From assembly GCA_002966495.1 (NCBI GenBank), contig CP016490.1, positions 1 to 64,000 of the forward strand: a stretch of 64,000 nucleotides of DNA, read 5' to 3'. This DNA comes from Halomonas sp. GFAJ-1 (GTDB lineage Bacteria; Pseudomonadota; Gammaproteobacteria; Pseudomonadales; Halomonadaceae). Position 1 is the first letter of the stretch, and every line of letters starts with the position of its first letter. Shown here piece after piece: positions 7,928 to 16,453 of the stretch. Position numbers and translations under genes: made by a program. Below the pieces are notes generated by a model, which was not told the DNA's origin, ran no database searches, and saw nothing but the letters and a program-made list of their open reading frames with translations.

Positions 7928-9679
7928 TTACATTTTTGCAAACTGAATACCATAATCATCCGGATCGACAATGCCCTCCAGCCTACCGATTTGACCAAAG
8001 TCGTTCACGTCTAAAATAGTATCGATATTTGTATCCCTAAAGGCCAAGTTTTTAACCACATCGACTTTCACCGGCATACCTTTATTATCAACATCCATTA
8101 TCCATGCTAAAAAGCCACCTGAAAATTTCGCCAAGCTACCAATAGGATAAAGGCCATAGCACTGAATATACTCAACCAATATCGCCTTATCATAGCTACC
8201 ATGCTGCTCATTAACTATGCGGTAGGCATCTAGAGGCGTACGGGGTTGAATTCCATTGCGCACATGGGTCAGCTTATCAACCGCCTTAATAATTGATACA
8301 AGCTTAACCACTTCTGTTAACTGCTCATCTTTCAAGCCTCGTGGGTAGCCCGTGCCATCCAGCCGCTCGTTAGCATTCAATATTACATCTTCACATATCT
8401 CACTAGGCACCCACTTTAGTGCTGTTAGCTTTTCTATCAGAACATTAACATGCTGCTTTAAAAGAAGCTTCTGACGTGCGTTCATGCTCTCTTTTAAAGA
8501 GGGTAGCTCTTCGCTCACCATTAAGGGCTTACCCATGGTATGCAACAAAGCGCCTAGCACCACTTCCCTAATGCTGATTGAATAGGCGTCCCTTAATAGC
8601 ATCATATCAGCGGTTTGCGTGGCCACACGTATGGCGTGCCTTACCCAGCCCGGCTCATTGTGCAAAAAGGAGAGCGAATACAGCGCTGTTTTTCTATCTT
8701 GCCTGACAAAATAAAGCACCGTTTCAACACAGTCATAGAGTGTTTTTTCAGGGAAGTGTTCACGGCTTTTAATATACATCAGTGCATACTGAAGCTGATG
8801 TGCTAACTCCAAAACACCGCGTTGTATAGGCGATTGACGTTTGCGCTTTTCCAGGCTTTGCTCCTCACGACGGAGAATCGTTTTCTGTTTTGTACCGGGT
8901 AGAAAAAGATACGAATGACTGACTATTTTTTCATTAATACCTGAACGATAAGCAGCCTCGCGCTCTACCTCGGAAACCAGGTGAAAAATCTCTTCTGTCT
9001 GCTGTGGGTCTAGCCCTTCAAACTGTATACCTAGCGCGGCATAGCCATGGTGCCCAAAAGGCCGTATATGGCGCAATAACGCTTTTGCGCGAAAGTTAGT
9101 ACCGTTTGGAAACTCTATGGTGACCCCGGGCAACAGGTGACCAACAGTTAGCGCATTACTATCCTCAATACTAATCTCCACTAGGCAGCCACCTACTGAA
9201 ATATTGCGCAAAGAACCATTTACTACCAAACCGTTAGTATAAATTTCAATACTCACCCTTGCGCTCATCCCTAAAATAAAGGGGATTCTGGCAGTGCCAC
9301 GGTGCTCCACTAAAAAAACAGACGCAGGCAGTGTGCATTTTAACTGATAGATACCGGCATTTAGCTTTGTCGCCACTGCAGGTACATTGCTAATACTGTA
9401 CGCGTCACGTCTTAGCGTTCTATTCTTATCACTGGCTTCATAGAGGTGAAGGGCCTCAATGTCAAAATTAATGCACTCTTCATCTAAATAGTCCTCTATC
9501 TTATCTCCCTGTGTCTCTACCTTTAACAATAGCTGTCCACCATCCAGGCTTAGCCCTACTACCTCAGCCGCTAGTGTGCACGGTAAATTTTTAGCGTAGA
9601 TGCAAAGCTCGTACTCATGCTTGATAAGGTTTTGTAACACTTTTGCGGATGGATTTTTACTTTGGTAGAGGGTATGCAT
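7928..9679 (-). CDS. PilZ protein with a degenerate HD-GYP-like domain
   Basis: A 583-residue protein in three parts. An N-terminal beta-rich, YcgR-like region (1-120) precedes a PilZ domain (about 122-235) with both c-di-GMP motifs: RGTAR at 127-131 and NISVGG at 159-164. An HD-GYP-like domain starts at about 290. It retains the first histidine (VRHAIRVA) and the GYP loop (NERLDGTGYPRG). However, the HD pair reads HT in ALLHTMGKP, and the two histidines expected before ERLDGTGYP read NAN. Metal binding and phosphodiesterase activity are therefore probably lost, leaving a c-di-GMP effector that may act through protein contacts. The ATG at 9679 is the start. The promoter region carries a 14-bp tandem repeat. 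The gene converges with a GGDEF-EAL gene. Confidence 0.8.
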   Translation of the reverse strand: MHTLYQSKNPSAKVLQNLIKHEYELCIYAKNLPCTLAAEVVGLSLDGGQLLLKVETQGDKIEDYLDEECINFDIEALHLYEASDKNRTLRRDAYSISNVPAVATKLNAGIYQLKCTLPASVFLVEHRGTARIPFILGMSARVSIEIYTNGLVVNGSLRNISVGGCLVEISIEDSNALTVGHLLPGVTIEFPNGTNFRAKALLRHIRPFGHHGYAALGIQFEGLDPQQTEEIFHLVSEVEREAAYRSGINEKIVSHSYLFLPGTKQKTILRREEQSLEKRKRQSPIQRGVLELAHQLQYALMYIKSREHFPEKTLYDCVETVLYFVRQDRKTALYSLSFLHNEPGWVRHAIRVATQTADMMLLRDAYSISIREVVLGALLHTMGKPLMVSEELPSLKESMNARQKLLLKQHVNVLIEKLTALKWVPSEICEDVILNANERLDGTGYPRGLKDEQLTEVVKLVSIIKAVDKLTHVRNGIQPRTPLDAYRIVNEQHGSYDKAILVEYIQCYGLYPIGSLAKFSGGFLAWIMDVDNKGMPVKVDVVKNLAFRDTNIDTILDVNDFGQIGRLEGIVDPDDYGIQFAKM

Positions 9680-9716
9680 TGTTATTCCCCGTGTCGTTTT
9701 AATTATCAGTGATGGG

Positions 9717-9755
9717 GTATCGAATATGGAGTATCGAATATGGAGTATCGAATAT
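9717..9755. repeat. 14-bp tandem repeat upstream of the PilZ gene
   Basis: GTATCGAATATGGA occurs twice in full and a third time as its first eleven bases. The array ends 38 bases before the PilZ start codon, inside its likely promoter or leader. A change in copy number would shift promoter spacing. Confidence 0.85.
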
Positions 9756-9850
9756 TTTAAAAATACAGACTTTTAATAACTTAAACTAGCCAAAAAGTAT
9801 TATGTTAACAACAACTATTGCGTTTCCAATTGTTATCAACAATCACTTAC

Positions 9851-9887
9851 AAAAACGCCCCCGTGCAGTTACATAGAGCACGGAGGC
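9851..9887 (-). terminator. Rho-independent terminator after luxS
   Basis: GCCTCCGTGC pairs with GCACGGGGGC on the minus strand (one mismatch, 11-base loop) and is followed by GTTTTTG. It lies about 30 bases after the luxS stop. Confidence 0.85.
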
Positions 9888-9918
9888 ATTCGTGTAATGA
9901 CATATGTATTCGCTTAGC

Positions 9919-10386
9919 TTACGCGAATACGTTTGTCCATTCATTGCGCTTAGCCAGCAGATTGCGGGCAAGTTCCTGCGCACCTTCCAAACTATGGCTG
10001 GCGGCCCAGCCGCACTGCAGCTCATTGCAAGCGGGTACTTCAGTGGCATTCAGCACATCATTGAGCGTTTGCTCAATGATGTCGATCACTCCGTCATAAT
10101 CATCGTGGTTGATCATCGCGATATAAAAGCCGGTTTGGCAGCCCATCGGGCTAATATCAACCACTTTATCCGTGTGATTGCGCGACAGCTCAGCCATTAA
10201 ATGCTCCAAAGAGTGAAGCGCGGGCATGTCCATGTGCTCTTTATTAGGCTGGCAGATGCGCAGGTCGTATTTATGGATACGGTCACCGTGCTGGCCTTCT
10301 TTAATATCGGCCAAGCGGACGTAAGGCGCTTTTACCTTGGTATGATCCAGGTTAAAGCTTTCGACGTTCATTTTCTTTTCAGTCAT
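9919..10386 (-). CDS. luxS: S-ribosylhomocysteine lyase LuxS
   Basis: A 155-residue protein of normal LuxS length. The zinc ligands are visible as the HSLEH motif (H58, H62) and C125 (NELQCGW), with the catalytic C83 in MGCQTGFY. It cleaves S-ribosylhomocysteine to homocysteine and DPD, the precursor of autoinducer-2, as part of the activated methyl cycle in the cytosol. The ATG at 10386 has GGAG nine bases upstream, and a terminator follows. It lies 55 bases downstream of an ABM-family gene on the same strand, which may be cotranscribed with it. Confidence 0.97.
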   Translation of the reverse strand: MTEKKMNVESFNLDHTKVKAPYVRLADIKEGQHGDRIHKYDLRICQPNKEHMDMPALHSLEHLMAELSRNHTDKVVDISPMGCQTGFYIAMINHDDYDGVIDIIEQTLNDVLNATEVPACNELQCGWAASHSLEGAQELARNLLAKRNEWTNVFA

Positions 10387-10441
10387 GTTGGCTCCATTTT
10401 TTCGTGTGTGTCATGGGCGTATTCTACACTCTTGCCGCTTT

Positions 10442-10789
10442 TTACACCTTGGGAGCATCAAAATTCCACGGCTCATCGGTGTAAACGCACACGTTGGCAT
10501 CTTCAATATCGCCATCAGGAGATTCGACATGCTCAGCGAAAAAATCCTGGATCTCTTTACGCTGGCAGTGAGCTTCAAACTCTTCACGGCTGGCCCAAAT
10601 TTCATGGAACACGATGGGGTAGCTGGTGCCCTGAGCGAAAGGGTTATCGATTTGACGCGTGACGGTGTAGTGAATACATGCATCTTCCCGGTGGGTGTTC
10701 GGCTCTAATGATTGCAGCGCTTTAAAGACAGCTTCCTCTTTACCGGCTTTGGGTTTGAAGCTGGCGATACAGTAGACTTTTTCCGACAT
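10442..10789 (-). CDS. ABM-domain protein (YgiN/LsrG-like putative monooxygenase)
   Basis: About 115 residues from the ATG at 10789, which has AGGA eight bases before it. A TTG six bases further up is the longest option. The sequence (KVYCIASFKPKAGKEE near the start, FHEIWASREEFEAHC in the middle) is that of the antibiotic-biosynthesis-monooxygenase fold, a dimeric ferredoxin-like barrel shared by YgiN quinol monooxygenase and LsrG, the phospho-AI-2 processing enzyme. No cofactor is needed in this family. The position directly before luxS makes an AI-2-related role attractive, but only context supports it. The alternative is a general quinol or oxidative-stress function. Confidence 0.8.
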   Translation of the reverse strand: MSEKVYCIASFKPKAGKEEAVFKALQSLEPNTHREDACIHYTVTRQIDNPFAQGTSYPIVFHEIWASREEFEAHCQRKEIQDFFAEHVESPDGDIEDANVCVYTDEPWNFDAPKV

Positions 10790-10851
10790 GGTCAATTTCC
10801 TAATTCATTAAGCGTGCGTCATTATGCGGCTTCAGCAACCGGGTTCACAAC

Positions 10852-11529
10852 CTATCGAATAATGCGTTCAGCTAAGATCTCTAAATCAGACACCGTCATG
10901 TCAGGTTCACCGCCCCAAGGGTCAAAGGGCGCGTCAGCGTGACGTCTTATCCAGGCGCTGCGCAGCCCTGCATGAGTAGCTCCAATCACGTCAAAGGGGT
11001 TGCTGGAAATCAGCCAGGTATGCTCTGGCCGAATCTCTAGCCGGGTACGTAAATAAGCATACACGGCGGGGTCAGGCTTGAAGCGTTTTACATCATCGAC
11101 GCTAACCACCGCGTCCATGTGGCTTTCTACGCCTGCCCGGGCAAGTAGTTTAGTCACCGCTTCATGAGTACCGTTAGAAAATGCGACGCAACGAATACCT
11201 GCATCGCGCAATTGGTCAAGTGCAGGCACCACATCAGGAAACGCGGGCAACTCCGCATAAATCGCCATCAAGTGGTCTTGGTCATTATCGGTAAGGCCCG
11301 TTTGCATCGCACGATCGGTGAATACCAATGCTTCACGGGTACATTCTGAAAACGGCACGTAAGCGCCCATTAGTCCTCGGCGAAAGCTGTATTCCAACTG
11401 TTTTTCCCGCCAGCGCTTGGAAAACTCGCCTGCTTTTGCAGAATCGCGCAGGCGCTTTTCAAGCTCCACCGTTACGCCCTGGGTATCAATCAACGTACCG
11501 TACACATCAAATGCTAATACCGGTTGCAT
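10852..11529 (-). CDS. Type II haloacid dehalogenase-like HAD hydrolase
   Basis: 225 residues with the haloacid dehalogenase type II arrangement: nucleophile D8 in FDVYGTLID, the second motif in FSNGTHEAV, lysine in RFKPDP and the SSNPFDVIGA segment with acidic motif 4. A GGGAG five bases before the ATG at 11529 fixes the start. True members hydrolyse L-2-haloacids such as chloroacetate to hydroxyacids; many close relatives act on unknown phosphate or halide substrates. It lies between the doe cluster terminator and the ABM gene, so it probably begins the HAD-ABM-luxS run. Confidence 0.85.
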   Translation of the reverse strand: MQPVLAFDVYGTLIDTQGVTVELEKRLRDSAKAGEFSKRWREKQLEYSFRRGLMGAYVPFSECTREALVFTDRAMQTGLTDNDQDHLMAIYAELPAFPDVVPALDQLRDAGIRCVAFSNGTHEAVTKLLARAGVESHMDAVVSVDDVKRFKPDPAVYAYLRTRLEIRPEHTWLISSNPFDVIGATHAGLRSAWIRRHADAPFDPWGGEPDMTVSDLEILAERIIR

Positions 11530-11590
11530 AGTAACTCCCGCCCTGGTGCTTGTGACTCGTTATCTCATGCATTTAGCATAGCTGTCTGTT

Positions 11591-11629
11591 TGAAAAACAA
11601 AAACGCCGCTGTGATATACAGCGGCGTTT
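11591..11629 (-). terminator. Rho-independent terminator after doeD
   Basis: AAACGCCGCTGT, loop GATAT and ACAGCGGCGTTT make a perfect 12-pair stem, with a T-rich stretch following on the minus strand. It closes the ectoine-degradation cluster. Confidence 0.92.
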
Positions 11630-11647
11630 GACCGGCGTTCAGCCCTA

Positions 11648-13081
11648 TTAAACGGTAAAGGCAGCTTTTTGTTCGCCGGTTTTAAGATCGCCCGAGCGCA
11701 CCAGTTCATCGGTAATACGGTCGATGGCACGTTTGGTACGGCCAATCATCTCATCAACTTCGCTACGGTTAATGGTCAGCGGCGGCGCAAAACCCAGGAT
11801 ATCGCCTTGTGGCATTGCACGGGCTATCAAACTTTCTTCCATTGCCGCCGCAGCGACACGGGGGCCAACTTTCAGCGCTGGGTCGAAGTGCAGCCGCTGC
11901 TTGGCATCTGGTGAGAACTCCAGCGCTGCCATCAGGCCAACACCACGCACATCGCCCAGCAAGGGGTGGCCTTCAAAGGCGGTTTTCAGCTGAGCTTGGA
12001 AGTAAGCGCCGGTTTCAGCGGCGTTACCTACGAGGTTTTCACGCTCGATAATGTCCAGGTTGGCAAGGCCAGCAGCACACCCTAGGGCGTGGCCGGAGTA
12101 GGTCCAGCCGTGGCCGATAGGGCCAAACTCGCCGGTGCCCTGCTCAAGCACTTTCCATACTTTGTCACCCACAATCACACCGGAAAGCGGTTGGTAGGCA
12201 CTGGTGAGGCCTTTGGCGATGGTGACCAAATCAGGCTTCATGTTGTAATGGTGGCTGCCAAAATCGGAACCGGTGCGTCCAAAGCCACACACTACTTCGT
12301 CGGCAATCAGCAGCACATCGTACTTCGTCAGCACGGCTTGGATGGCCTCCCAATAACCTTCTGGCGGCGGCACGATACCGCCGGTACCCAGTACTGGCTC
12401 GCCGATAAAAGCGGCCACGGTATCCGGGCCTTCATCCAGAATCATCGCTTCGAGCTTATCGGCACAGAAGGAGGAGAATTCCAGCTCAGTCATACCGTGC
12501 TGCTCGGCGGCGCGCAGATAGTAGTGCGGCGCTTCGGTATGGCGGATCGTGTCAATCGGCAGGTCAAAATGGTCGTGAAATGCTTTCAGACCGGTCAGCG
12601 AGCCAGAGGCAATGCCTGAACCGTGGTAGCCGCGCATGCGTGAAATGACCTTCTTCTTCTGCGGGCGGCCCAGCACGTTATTGTAATAACGCACGATCTT
12701 AAGCTGGGTTTCGTTGGCGTCCGAGCCGGACATGCCATAGTAGACCTTGGACATGTTCATGCCGGCAATTTTCAAAATGCGCTCGGAAAGCTCAATTTGT
12801 GGCTCGTTGGAGTGACCCACGTAGGTGTGATAGTAGGAGAGTTCCAGGGCTTGTTTGTAGATCGCTTCCGCAACTTCGGTGCGACCATAGCCAATATTGA
12901 CGCAGTAAAGCCCCGCAAAGCCGTCGATAAACTCACGGCCATCTTTATCCACAATGTTAATGCCTTTACCGCCGGTAATTACGCGGCCCGGCGCATCGCC
13001 GTGGGCAAAATCGCGCAGGTGGGTAGAAGCGTGGAACGTAACTTTGCGGTCGCGTTCGATCAGATCCTGATGCAAGCTCAT
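11648..13081 (-). CDS. doeD: Diaminobutyrate transaminase DoeD (class III aminotransferase)
   Basis: 477 residues of a class III PLP-dependent aminotransferase. D261 in LIADEVVCGFGRTG contacts the pyridine nitrogen, and K290 in TIAKGLTS is the Schiff-base lysine. In the ectoine degradation pathway of Halomonas elongata, DoeD converts L-2,4-diaminobutyrate to aspartate semialdehyde, which DoeC then oxidises to aspartate. The position next to doeC and the other doe genes supports this over other omega-aminotransferases. The ATG at 13081 is preceded by GAGAGAA. It is the last gene of the cluster, closed by a strong terminator. Confidence 0.9.
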   Translation of the reverse strand: MSLHQDLIERDRKVTFHASTHLRDFAHGDAPGRVITGGKGINIVDKDGREFIDGFAGLYCVNIGYGRTEVAEAIYKQALELSYYHTYVGHSNEPQIELSERILKIAGMNMSKVYYGMSGSDANETQLKIVRYYNNVLGRPQKKKVISRMRGYHGSGIASGSLTGLKAFHDHFDLPIDTIRHTEAPHYYLRAAEQHGMTELEFSSFCADKLEAMILDEGPDTVAAFIGEPVLGTGGIVPPPEGYWEAIQAVLTKYDVLLIADEVVCGFGRTGSDFGSHHYNMKPDLVTIAKGLTSAYQPLSGVIVGDKVWKVLEQGTGEFGPIGHGWTYSGHALGCAAGLANLDIIERENLVGNAAETGAYFQAQLKTAFEGHPLLGDVRGVGLMAALEFSPDAKQRLHFDPALKVGPRVAAAAMEESLIARAMPQGDILGFAPPLTINRSEVDEMIGRTKRAIDRITDELVRSGDLKTGEQKAAFTV

Positions 13082-13201
13082 AACGTTCTCTCTATACGGT
13101 AAACCTCCCCGGTCAGCGAGGAGGGTATTTTTAATAAGTAAGCACTTTTTTAGGCAATAACTGCTGCTCTGCGAGCAAAGGCCTGACTGAGCGATCCGTC
13201 G

Positions 13202-14698
13202 TTAGCTACCCGATACTGAGCCCAAAGCACCCAAGCAGTAATACTTCGTTTCTAGATATTCATCGATACCAGTGGCGCCGCCCTCACGGCCAAGGCCGGA
13301 TTGCTTCACACCGCCAAAAGGCACCGGCGGGCCCGTCATTTTCACCGAGTTGACACTCACCATGCCGTACTCCAGCGCGCGCATCAGTTTCCAGATACGG
13401 CGAATATCGTGGGTATAGATATAGGCCGCTAGGCCGTACTCGGTGTCGTTAGCCATTTCAATCACTTCGTCGTCGGTGCTGTAAGCAGTAATGCCTGCCA
13501 CAGGGGCGAAGTTCTCTTCACGCCATACTTTCATTTTGGGGGTCACGCCTGTCAGCATAACCGGCATAAAGTAGTTCTCACCTGGCGCTTGGCTTTGGTC
13601 GCCGCCGCTCACGGTAGCGCCTTTGGAGATGGCGTCATCCACAATGGCTGCCGCTTTTTCTACCGCCTGTCGATGAATGAGCGGGCCAAGGTCAATTTCA
13701 CTCTGCAAGCCATTTCCCACTGTGAGGGCCAACATGCGCTCCTTGAAATGCTCAACGAACTCATCGTGAATCGACTCATGAACCAGAATACGGTTCGCGG
13801 CAAGGCAATCCTGCCCAGCGGTTTGAAACTTGGCGTCGATGGCCGCATAGGCGGCTTGTTTGGGGTCCATATCTGGCCCAACAATAAACGGCGCGTTGCC
13901 ACCCAGCTCCAGAGAAAGACGCTTGACGGTATTAGCGCTCTGCTCAATTAATAGGCGCCCTACACGCGTGGAGCCGGTGAACGACAGCGCACGAATACGC
14001 GGCTCGCTACACAAAATTTTCGAGACTTCCGCCGGGTCGCCCAGCACTACGTTGAAAATCCCGGCTGGAATACCCGCTCGCTCGGACAACTCTGCTAGCG
14101 CCAGCGCCGAAAACGGCGTCTCGTTGGCGGGTTTGACAATTACCGGGCAGCCAGCAGCAAGCGCGGCCGCTGCTTTGCGGGTAATCATCGCCAGCGGGAA
14201 GTTCCACGGCGTAATCATTGCAGCAATACCCACCGGCTCTTTAAGGGTGCCAAGTGAGGCGTTAGGAATGTGGCTAGGAATGGTTTCGCCATAGGTACGC
14301 TTGCCCTCTTCTGCGAACCAGCGCACAAAGCTAGCGCCATACTGAACCTCACCACGGGCGTCGGGCAGTGGCTTGCCCTGCTCTAGGGTCATGATGGTGG
14401 CGAGGTCTTCACGGTTGGCTTGAATTAGGTCGTACCAAGCGAGCAGCCGCTCGCAACGTTCATCAGCGCGCAGCGCACGCCAGTGGGTAAACGCAGCCTC
14501 TGCAGCATCCACTGCGGCCGTAATCTGTTCAGCTTCCAGGAGCGGGATATGCCCAATGGCTTCGTTAGTCGCTGGGTCATATACGGCTTCTTCATGGCCA
14601 CCTTCGCCATGGGTCCACTTGCCGTCAACGTAGGCGTACTGCCGGAAAAGACGCGGATCTTCCAGGCGTTTCGCGAGCGTGGTCGATAGTGTGGTCAT
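13202..14698 (-). CDS. doeC: Aspartate-semialdehyde dehydrogenase DoeC (GabD-like)
   Basis: 498 residues from the ATG at 14698, which has GGGGAGG five bases upstream. A longer frame to 14740 adds 14 residues without support. It is an NAD(P)-dependent aldehyde dehydrogenase with catalytic E264 (LELGGNAPF) and nucleophile C298 (AGQDCLAANR), and the PWNFPLAM cofactor-site segment. The overall similarity is to succinate-semialdehyde dehydrogenase. In the doe pathway it oxidises aspartate semialdehyde to aspartate. It sits 120 bases before doeD and about 210 bases after doeX, so doeCD may have its own promoter, as in H. elongata. Confidence 0.88.
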   Translation of the reverse strand: MTTLSTTLAKRLEDPRLFRQYAYVDGKWTHGEGGHEEAVYDPATNEAIGHIPLLEAEQITAAVDAAEAAFTHWRALRADERCERLLAWYDLIQANREDLATIMTLEQGKPLPDARGEVQYGASFVRWFAEEGKRTYGETIPSHIPNASLGTLKEPVGIAAMITPWNFPLAMITRKAAAALAAGCPVIVKPANETPFSALALAELSERAGIPAGIFNVVLGDPAEVSKILCSEPRIRALSFTGSTRVGRLLIEQSANTVKRLSLELGGNAPFIVGPDMDPKQAAYAAIDAKFQTAGQDCLAANRILVHESIHDEFVEHFKERMLALTVGNGLQSEIDLGPLIHRQAVEKAAAIVDDAISKGATVSGGDQSQAPGENYFMPVMLTGVTPKMKVWREENFAPVAGITAYSTDDEVIEMANDTEYGLAAYIYTHDIRRIWKLMRALEYGMVSVNSVKMTGPPVPFGGVKQSGLGREGGATGIDEYLETKYYCLGALGSVSGS

Positions 14699-14907
14699 GG
14701 GCACCTCCCCTGGCTGCAGCCACGTTGGACGACAAACCATTATAAAAATAAAGGTGAATCGCTCGACCTAACGCCGAGCTGATTCGATGTAACTAGGGTA
14801 AAGGAGAGTGGCCACGAAGTGTTTTTGAAAACGAGGAGTTATCGCTGCACTTTTTTTGTGAAAAGGCGTTTTTGCGTGGTTTTTTTCGGCAGTTAGCGAA
14901 TAGCACA

Positions 14908-15384
14908 CTAGAGCATATCAGTGTCGTCAATGCCAATGGGCTCGCGCTTAACCGTTTTTGTCACAATGTAGGTGAAGTAACGCTCAATACCCGCCTCAGA
15001 TACTAACCACTTATCCATCAGGCGCTGGTAGCTATCAATGGTGCGAGCTTCAAACTTGACTAAGTAATCGACCCCTCCCCCCACCGCCACACATTCAGTA
15101 ACCTCTGGGGTTTGCATGACTAACGTTTCAAAGCGGGCGAAACTTTCGGCGTTATGCTGCTTGAGTTCGATCTGCACCCACACTGGGTTACGCGGTACCA
15201 ATACGTCTGCATTGATGCGCGCCGTATAGCCTTCAATCACGCCCGCCTTTTCTAGCCGTTTCACCCGCTCCCAGCAGGGGCTTACCGAGAGGTTAATCGC
15301 CTCGGCAAGTTTCGACTTGGTAATGCGCCCATCCCGGGAGAGGATGTCGAGTATTTTCAGATCATAACGGTCGAGTTTCATCAT
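14908..15384 (-). CDS. doeX: Lrp/AsnC-family regulator DoeX
   Basis: 158 residues with an N-terminal winged helix-turn-helix (LDRYDLKILDILSRDGRITKS in two parts, then LAEAINLSVSPCWERVKRLEKAGVI) and a C-terminal RAM ligand-binding domain carrying CVAVGGGVDYL. Lrp-type regulators form octamers that sense amino-acid-like ligands. In H. elongata DoeX binds the doeA promoter and responds to the pathway. Here it starts 8 bases after the doeB stop, inside the putative doeABX operon. Confidence 0.92.
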   Translation of the reverse strand: MMKLDRYDLKILDILSRDGRITKSKLAEAINLSVSPCWERVKRLEKAGVIEGYTARINADVLVPRNPVWVQIELKQHNAESFARFETLVMQTPEVTECVAVGGGVDYLVKFEARTIDSYQRLMDKWLVSEAGIERYFTYIVTKTVKREPIGIDDTDML

Positions 15385-15392
15385 GCCCGACG

Positions 15393-16424
15393 CTACGCCT
15401 CCAGACGTTCAACAACATCAGCGATCACCGCAAGGGTGTCCCCCATATTGATTAACGAAGGCGCGCGGCGGGCCATTAAAATACCGTCGCGTTCCGCTTT
15501 ATAGGCCACCGGGGCCGTGCCACTACGGGTCATGTCGTATACGTGGGCAATGGTTTGGCCGTTTTTCACCTCATCTCCCAACGCGACGAGCAACTCCAGT
15601 ACGCCGGAGTGTTGGCTCTGTACGTAGCAGCTGGCATCCGGCATATCGAGATACATCTGACCGCCTTCGGGCATTTCCACCTCACCCGCGACCAAGCCGT
15701 AATGAATCAAGAAATTGCGCACACCGCGCTCGGCAATCGCAATGCTTTGCGGCGTGGAGGTACCGCCACCGCCTAGCTCGGTGGCTACAAATACCTTGCC
15801 CTGGCGTTCACAGGCCGTATCGAATAGTTTCTCTGCGTCCAGCTCAAACATCACCATGGCATAGGGCGCGCCAAAGGCTTTGGCACCCTCAAGAGCAGAC
15901 TGCTGCTGCGCTTTATCATCCAGCACATGAGAGGCGCCAAACGGCAGGATATCCAGCGTGCGGCCACCGGAGTGCAGATCGAGTACCACATCGCTCATGG
16001 GGACCAGCACGCGGGTAAAGTAGTCGGCAATTTGTGGCGTGACACTGCCGTTCGGATCACCGGGAAAACTGCGGTTAAGGTTACCTTTATCCATCGGCGA
16101 GGTGCGCTTACCTGCCATGACCGCGGGCGTATTCATGCACGGAACGATAATCACCCGCCCAGTCACCTCTTCTGCTTTCAGCGATGCAGAAAGCTTAAGC
16201 AACGAGGTAATCCCTTCGTACTCATCGCCGTGATTGCCGCCCGTTAGTAGCGCCGTGGGGCCTTCGCCATTTTTAATCACGGTGACAGGGATCATCACCG
16301 CTCCCCAGGCCGACTCATCGGTAGAGATCGGCAGCTTTAAAAAACCGTGTTGCACCCCATCGGCATCAAAATCAACGGTGGCAGAGATAGGGCTAGGGCG
16401 CTTTTGACTCAGTTGATCGGTCAT
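15393..16424 (-). CDS. doeB: N-alpha-acetyl-L-2,4-diaminobutyrate deacetylase DoeB
   Basis: 343 residues of the succinylglutamate desuccinylase/aspartoacylase family. Zinc ligands are visible as HxxE in GGNHGDEYEG (about residue 60) and the histidine of DLHSGG (about 150). It removes the acetyl group from N-alpha-acetyl-diaminobutyrate produced by DoeA. The ATG at 16424 has AGGA a few bases upstream and lies 29 bases after the doeA stop, so the two are cotranscribed. Confidence 0.92.
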   Translation of the reverse strand: MTDQLSQKRPSPISATVDFDADGVQHGFLKLPISTDESAWGAVMIPVTVIKNGEGPTALLTGGNHGDEYEGITSLLKLSASLKAEEVTGRVIIVPCMNTPAVMAGKRTSPMDKGNLNRSFPGDPNGSVTPQIADYFTRVLVPMSDVVLDLHSGGRTLDILPFGASHVLDDKAQQQSALEGAKAFGAPYAMVMFELDAEKLFDTACERQGKVFVATELGGGGTSTPQSIAIAERGVRNFLIHYGLVAGEVEMPEGGQMYLDMPDASCYVQSQHSGVLELLVALGDEVKNGQTIAHVYDMTRSGTAPVAYKAERDGILMARRAPSLINMGDTLAVIADVVERLEA

Positions 16425-16453
16425 TGCATGTTCCTTTTATTTTTTACAACCCA

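Noticed and set aside
12089..12619. 176-codon plus-strand open frame opposite doeD
   Set aside because: A shadow of doeD; no start signal or family resemblance.
13100..13135. Terminator or attenuator between doeC and doeD
   Set aside because: CCTCC/GGAGG could pair, but the T-run is on the plus strand only, where no gene needs it.
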